A stretch of DNA of 27,195 nt from CAUYUA01 sp963575675 (GTDB lineage: Bacteria > Pseudomonadota > Alphaproteobacteria > Azospirillales > Azospirillaceae), in NCBI GenBank assembly GCA_963575675.1, contig CAUYUA010000230.1, positions 1 to 27,195 on the forward strand. Reading direction: 5' to 3'. The notes below the pieces were generated by a model, which was given only the letters and a program-made list of their open reading frames with translations, did not search any database and was not told where the DNA came from. The position numbers and the translations under genes are program-made. Numbering within the stretch: the stretch's first letter is position 1; each line of letters begins with the position of its first letter. This document shows, piece after piece, positions 23,938 through 27,195 of this stretch.

Positions 23938-25485
23938 GTAACTGCCCAGGTTCGGCCGTCGGATGGGGGGGCATGAAAGGGCTTGACAGGCGATTCGTCA
24001 TGGATTCCAAAGGTGTTCATGATGGCCAACCAAGCTCCTCCTGCTCCTGGCGATGCCACCGCGCCTGCCGATGATCCGGCGGCGCTGAAGGTGGAGAACG
24101 CCCACCTGCGGGCCGAGAATGCGGTCAAGGACGAGACAATTCGGGTGCTGACTGTGCGCGTGGCGGAGTTGGAACGCCGACTCGAGCTGAACAGCAGCAA
24201 TAGTAGCAAGCCGCCGCGAACCTCGAGCTTGCGCGAGTCGTCCGGTCGTAAACCGGGCGGGCAGAAGGGCCACAAGGGCGAGACGCTACGCCAGGTTGAC
24301 GAGCCCAACGCCACAGAGAACCATGTGCCCCCAGTCTGCGCGGACTGTGGAGCTGCGCTGACTGAGGCGATGTCCACCGGTTACAGCGCGCGCCAGGTGT
24401 TCGACCTGCCCGAGCCGCTGACGGTGACCGAGCATCGAGCGCACGCCTGCCGCTGCGGGCAGTGCGGTGCAGTGACCCGAGCGGAATTTCCCGAGGGAGT
24501 GACGGCGCCGGTCCAGTACGGTCCGCGAATCACTGCCTTCGTGCTCTATCTGCTCCACTATCAGCTAATCCCCGAAGACCGGCTGACCGAGCTGATGGCC
24601 GACCTGTTCAACGTCAAGCTCGCAGCAGCGACCATCGCCCGAATGAGCACGGTCTGTGCCGGCCGCTTTAGTGGGTTCGTCGCCGCGATCTTGACGTTGC
24701 TCAAGGAGGCGGCGGTCAAGTGTCTGGACGAGACAGGTTTCCGCATCGGCGGCAGACGATGTGGCTGCATGTTGCCTGCACGGTTTGGCTGACCTTTTAC
24801 CGAGTCTCGGCCAAACGTGGCGACGTTCTGGATGGTCTCAGCGGGATCGTTGTTCACGACCACTGGAAGCCCTACTACACTATTGATGGAGTGCTGCACG
24901 CCCTGTGCAACGCCCACCACTTGAGGGAACTCAAGGCACTGATCGAGATCGAAAAAGAGCCATGGGCCGAGCGAATGCAACGGCTTTTGCGCCGCGCCTG
25001 CCATGCCGCCAACCTGGCGCGCGAGCGTGAGCAGCCGCTGAAGCCCGCCCTTGGCCGAACCTGATACGGCGACGATACGATGCGATCGTCACCGCAGGAC
25101 TGGCCTACCATGAAGCCCAGCCGCCGACGGCTGGACGAAGCGTCGCCGCAGGCAAACGGCACGGCCGTCCGGCTCGCCGCACCGGCCATAACCTCCTGCT
25201 TCGCCTACAAACCCGCAAGGACGACGTGTTGCGGTTTCTGACCGACTCGGCCGTCCCTTTCACCAACAACAGCGCCGAGCAGGCCGTTCGCATGATGAAG
25301 GTCAAGCAGAAAATCTCGGGCGGTTTCCGCTCCGAGCAGGGTGCCAATGACTTTGCAGTGATCCGCACGGTTATCGCTACCGCCAAAAAGCAGGGCTGGA
25401 ACGTGGTCCAGACCCTGACCCAGACTCCCGACGCGCTCCTCGTTCAACTTCGGACCGCATGAGCCCCCAATCTGGGCAGTTACAT
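23938..25485 (+). mobile_element. IS66-type insertion sequence (single-ORF type) with perfect target duplication
   Basis: The inverted ends share GTAACTGCCCAG (left at 23938-23949, right complement at 25483-25472). The 8-mer GAAATCTT occurs directly on both sides (23930-23937 and 25486-25493), the 8-bp target duplication normal for IS66. Only a tnpC-type transposase is present, without the tnpA/tnpB accessory genes, as in the ISBst12 subgroup. The element is much richer in G+C than the sequence on either side, which suggests arrival from another genome. Confidence 0.88.
24022..25462 (+). pseudogene. IS66-type transposase with two frameshifts
   Basis: ATG 24022 (or 24019) follows AAAGG. Frame 1 encodes a coiled N-terminus, 'LNSSNSSKPPRTSS', a zinc-ribbon-like pair ('VCADCG', 'CRCGQCG') and 'KCLDETGFRIGG' with the first catalytic Asp, then stops at 24792. 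Near 24757 the sequence needs a shift (most simply one lost base) to continue as 'WLHVACTVWLTFYRVSAKRG' and 'GIVVHDHWKPYY'; this second piece ends at 25064. A further one-base shift near 25060 restores 'LIRRRYDAIVTAGLAYHEA' through 'VPFTNNSAEQAVRMMKVKQKISGGFRS' to the stop at 25462. All domains remain, so the decay is recent. Confidence 0.88.
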
Positions 25486-25893
25486 GAAATCTTAAAAATT
25501 TCGCAAAGAGTTCCCATCAGCGGCAAATTTATTACTAATGTCAGTGGACTCTATCGATATAATGCTGCAACGCAAAAATAAAAAACTTGACAGTTGACTT
25601 GTAGCGTATCAAGTATAGCAATCGATTCGCGACGCTCTCCAGCCAGTTATCGCAACACAATCCAAGGGGTCGTTTTTAATGCCAATCGCTATATATATAC
25701 TGGAGCGACTATCCCCGAAGCTGTTTAAACAATAAAATAACCATAATTTCTGCCTCTTAACCAAAGCGCATGTAAATATCGATCCTTGATCCTCTGCGCT
25801 GTCGAATAAATAAGGCATTTACAATCAGTTACCATGGAAAATCAGAAAATCAGGACGAATCGGAATAATATGTTGTTCTGAAATCCAACTCCA
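25486..25893. other. AT-rich spacer after the IS66-type element
   Basis: About 400 bp without a supported gene. The 69-residue minus-strand frame at 25609-25818 has no ribosome site or recognisable motif. Several short TTGACA/TATA-like words occur (for example near 25587-25616) but none at proper promoter spacing. It begins with the right copy of the IS66 target duplication and is presumably the host DNA the insertion sequences entered. Confidence 0.5.
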
Positions 25894-25922
25894 TTGCAAG
25901 AAACAGCGGAATACACTATAAT
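25894..25922 (+). promoter_or_regulatory. Promoter of the Rpn-family gene
   Basis: TTGCAA (25894-25899), a 17-nt spacer and a perfect TATAAT (25917-25922) form a good sigma-70-type promoter. The expected transcript start near 25929 lies about 20 nt before the ATG at 25951. Confidence 0.6.
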
Positions 25923-25950
25923 ATACTCCCTTAGAGAATTCGAGCCATGA

Positions 25951-26931
25951 ATGACCGACCCCACGCAACCGCACGATAAACTATTCAAGGGTCTCCTTGA
26001 CCAGCCAGGGGCGGCAGGTGCGCTTTTGCGTGAGCGGTTGCCGCCTGAAATTCTTGAGTTATTGACCGATGATCCTCCGATGCAAGAGCCGGGCGAATAT
26101 GTCGACGAAGCGCTAAGAAAAAGTTATAGCGACCGGTTGTATAGCTTGCGTTTAAAAACAGGAAAGAAGCTTCTGCTCTACGTCCTGATTGACCACAAAA
26201 GCTATCCCGATTACGGTGTGCTTCTGCAATTGCTCAGCTATATTATAAAAATTTGGCGACGATTATCCGCAGAGAAAACGGATTCATTTAGAAAACTGCC
26301 GCCGATTCTACCAATGGTCGTCTATCACGGCGCTGCCGAATGGAAAGTCTCACTTTCGCTTCGTGATACGATTAATGCGCCGGATGTCATTAAGCATCTT
26401 CAGCCTGATTTCTGTTATGAACTCATCGATCTCGGGCCAATTCAGAACGAGAAATTGTCGTCATACCCGCCATTGCGAGCCGGTTTGTTGGCGCTTAAAT
26501 ATTCACACAGAGATGGTGATCTCGAAACCGTACTGATGCAAATTTTCACGGATGTCGGCGATGAACGCACTCTGTTCTCAATGTTGGTTGTGTACATTAC
26601 AAAGGTTTACACAGACGTAGATTCTACGTTATTGCAAAAGGTAATACGTAAAGTTAAGCCGGAATGGGAGGAAGATATGGTATCGATTGCCGCTCGTGAA
26701 TGGATGGCCGAAGGCAAAGCCATCGGATGGATTGCAGGCAAGGCCGAAGGCGAAGCCTCGGGCAAAGCCAATATGCTCCTCCGCCAACTCCGTCGCCGAT
26801 TTCAAACTCTGCCCAGCCACATTGAGGAACGAGTTCTGAAGGCTACCAGTGATCAATTGGACGAGTGGAGCGAGCTTATACTCGATGCAACCTCACTGGA
26901 CGACATTTTTGGTTCGCCGCAATCGCACTGA
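25951..26931 (+). CDS. Rpn family recombination-promoting nuclease / putative transposase
   Basis: The 326-residue protein starts at ATG 25951 ('MTDPTQPHDKLFKGLL'), the standard opening of transposase_31/Rpn proteins ('HDxLFK'). The PD-(D/E)XK core is visible as Asp61 in 'SYSDRLYSLRL' and Asp81-x-Lys83 in 'LLYVLIDHKSYPD'; the usual Glu is replaced by Asp, which the motif allows. 'LPPILPMVVYHG' near 115-126 is another family block. A Gly-Lys-Ala-Glu-rich hinge (about 253-270) leads to a C-terminal helical domain ('LLRQLRRRFQTLPSHIEERVL'). Members such as E. coli RpnA are DNA endonucleases that raise RecA-independent recombination. The ribosome site is weak, but a good promoter lies just upstream. 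It stands alone. Confidence 0.9.
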   Translation: MTDPTQPHDKLFKGLLDQPGAAGALLRERLPPEILELLTDDPPMQEPGEYVDEALRKSYSDRLYSLRLKTGKKLLLYVLIDHKSYPDYGVLLQLLSYIIKIWRRLSAEKTDSFRKLPPILPMVVYHGAAEWKVSLSLRDTINAPDVIKHLQPDFCYELIDLGPIQNEKLSSYPPLRAGLLALKYSHRDGDLETVLMQIFTDVGDERTLFSMLVVYITKVYTDVDSTLLQKVIRKVKPEWEEDMVSIAAREWMAEGKAIGWIAGKAEGEASGKANMLLRQLRRRFQTLPSHIEERVLKATSDQLDEWSELILDATSLDDIFGSPQSH

Positions 26932-27195
26932 CGATCCCGGAACCTGTAGTGTGAGAGTTTGTTTTGCGTAACGTTCGCCTATCAGTCGGAATCGTGCCCA
27001 GAATCGATTCTCCAACCTGGAGGTTGTAGAAAACCTGATTCAAACCTGAAGTGTGCCCCTTTTCCCGGAACGAAATTATTTATGACCTGCAACCCACTGA
27101 AATTACAGCGGAGAATATTTTGCGAAGTGTCCCGTCCCCTCAACCAGTTATACATACTAAAACTCTCTCAAGCCCGGAAAACTAAGGCAAAAAGC
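26932..27195. other. Unassigned sequence at the right edge
   Basis: 264 bp with no supported gene. A small hairpin (CAACC-TGGA-GGTTG, 27013-27026) lies about 80 bp after the Rpn stop without a T-run. Two short words, GTGTGCCCCTTTTCCC near 27050 and GTGTCCCGTCCCC near 27127, resemble each other and a stretch next to the Rpn remnant at 7966-7981. Confidence 0.5.

Noticed and set aside
24022..25462. IS66 frameshifts as programmed frameshifting
   Set aside because: Neither junction has a slippery heptamer or A/T run, and IS66 transposases are normally made from one frame.
25609..25818. Minus-strand frame of 69 residues in the AT-rich spacer
   Set aside because: No ribosome site, promoter or recognisable motif, and the length is near the chance limit.

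Overview
The window looks like an alphaproteobacterial chromosome at roughly middling G+C. The main clues are a CobG/CobH/CobI/CobJ/CobK/CobL-type cobalamin pathway with a CbiG-CobJ fusion and a CbiD, AGGAG-type ribosome sites, and an accessory load of prophage, Rpn-family and insertion-sequence genes. Rhodospirillales/Acetobacteraceae-like is a guess from gene content only; no rRNA or tRNA is present to fix it.

Layout. (1) Bases 1-7234, plus strand: the distal tail module of a siphovirus-like prophage. It holds the 3' end of a tail gene, a DUF2163-like baseplate/tail protein, an NlpC/P60-type (DUF6950-like) protein, a J-like tip protein with an FnIII domain, a repeat-built tail fibre, a beta-helix tailspike and a possible 40-residue ORF. 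(2) 7353-7935, minus: the C-terminal remnant of an Rpn-family nuclease gene at the junction of prophage and host DNA. (3) 7985-16071: a cobalamin (corrin ring) cluster. cobG-cobH-cobI-cbiG/cobJ run on the minus strand behind a clear cobalamin riboswitch. cobL diverges from it on the plus strand. cobK-cbiD run on the minus strand and converge on cobL with a 41-bp overlap. (4) 16266-20453, minus: DUF2946-like protein, TonB-dependent receptor, TonB. This is a coupled outer-membrane uptake module feeding toward cobK-cbiD. (5) 20511-25485: three unrelated insertion sequences side by side: IS256-type (intact ORF, imperfect 8-bp target duplication), IS1634-type (IS4 superfamily; one nonsense codon and a lost catalytic Asp) and IS66-type (two frameshifts, perfect 8-bp target duplication). 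(6) 25894-26931: a complete Rpn-family gene with a good promoter, then unassigned sequence to the end.

How it works together. The cob genes encode much of the path from precorrin-2 to hydrogenobyrinate: CobI, CobG, CobJ, CobK, CobL and CobH. CbiD and the CbiG part of the fusion stand where an aerobic pathway would use CobF. CobM, CobA, cobaltochelatase and the late steps are not in this window. The riboswitch should shut the cobG operon when cobalamin is plentiful. The adjacent TonB system could import a corrinoid or a metal such as cobalt or copper; the sequence does not settle which. I did not find a clearly novel defence or other unknown system. The most unusual points are the hybrid CobG/CbiD/CbiG gene set, a 15-bp minisatellite coding pentapeptides inside the CbiG part of the fusion, the TonB/DUF2946 module joined to cob genes, and a small ORF after the tailspike.
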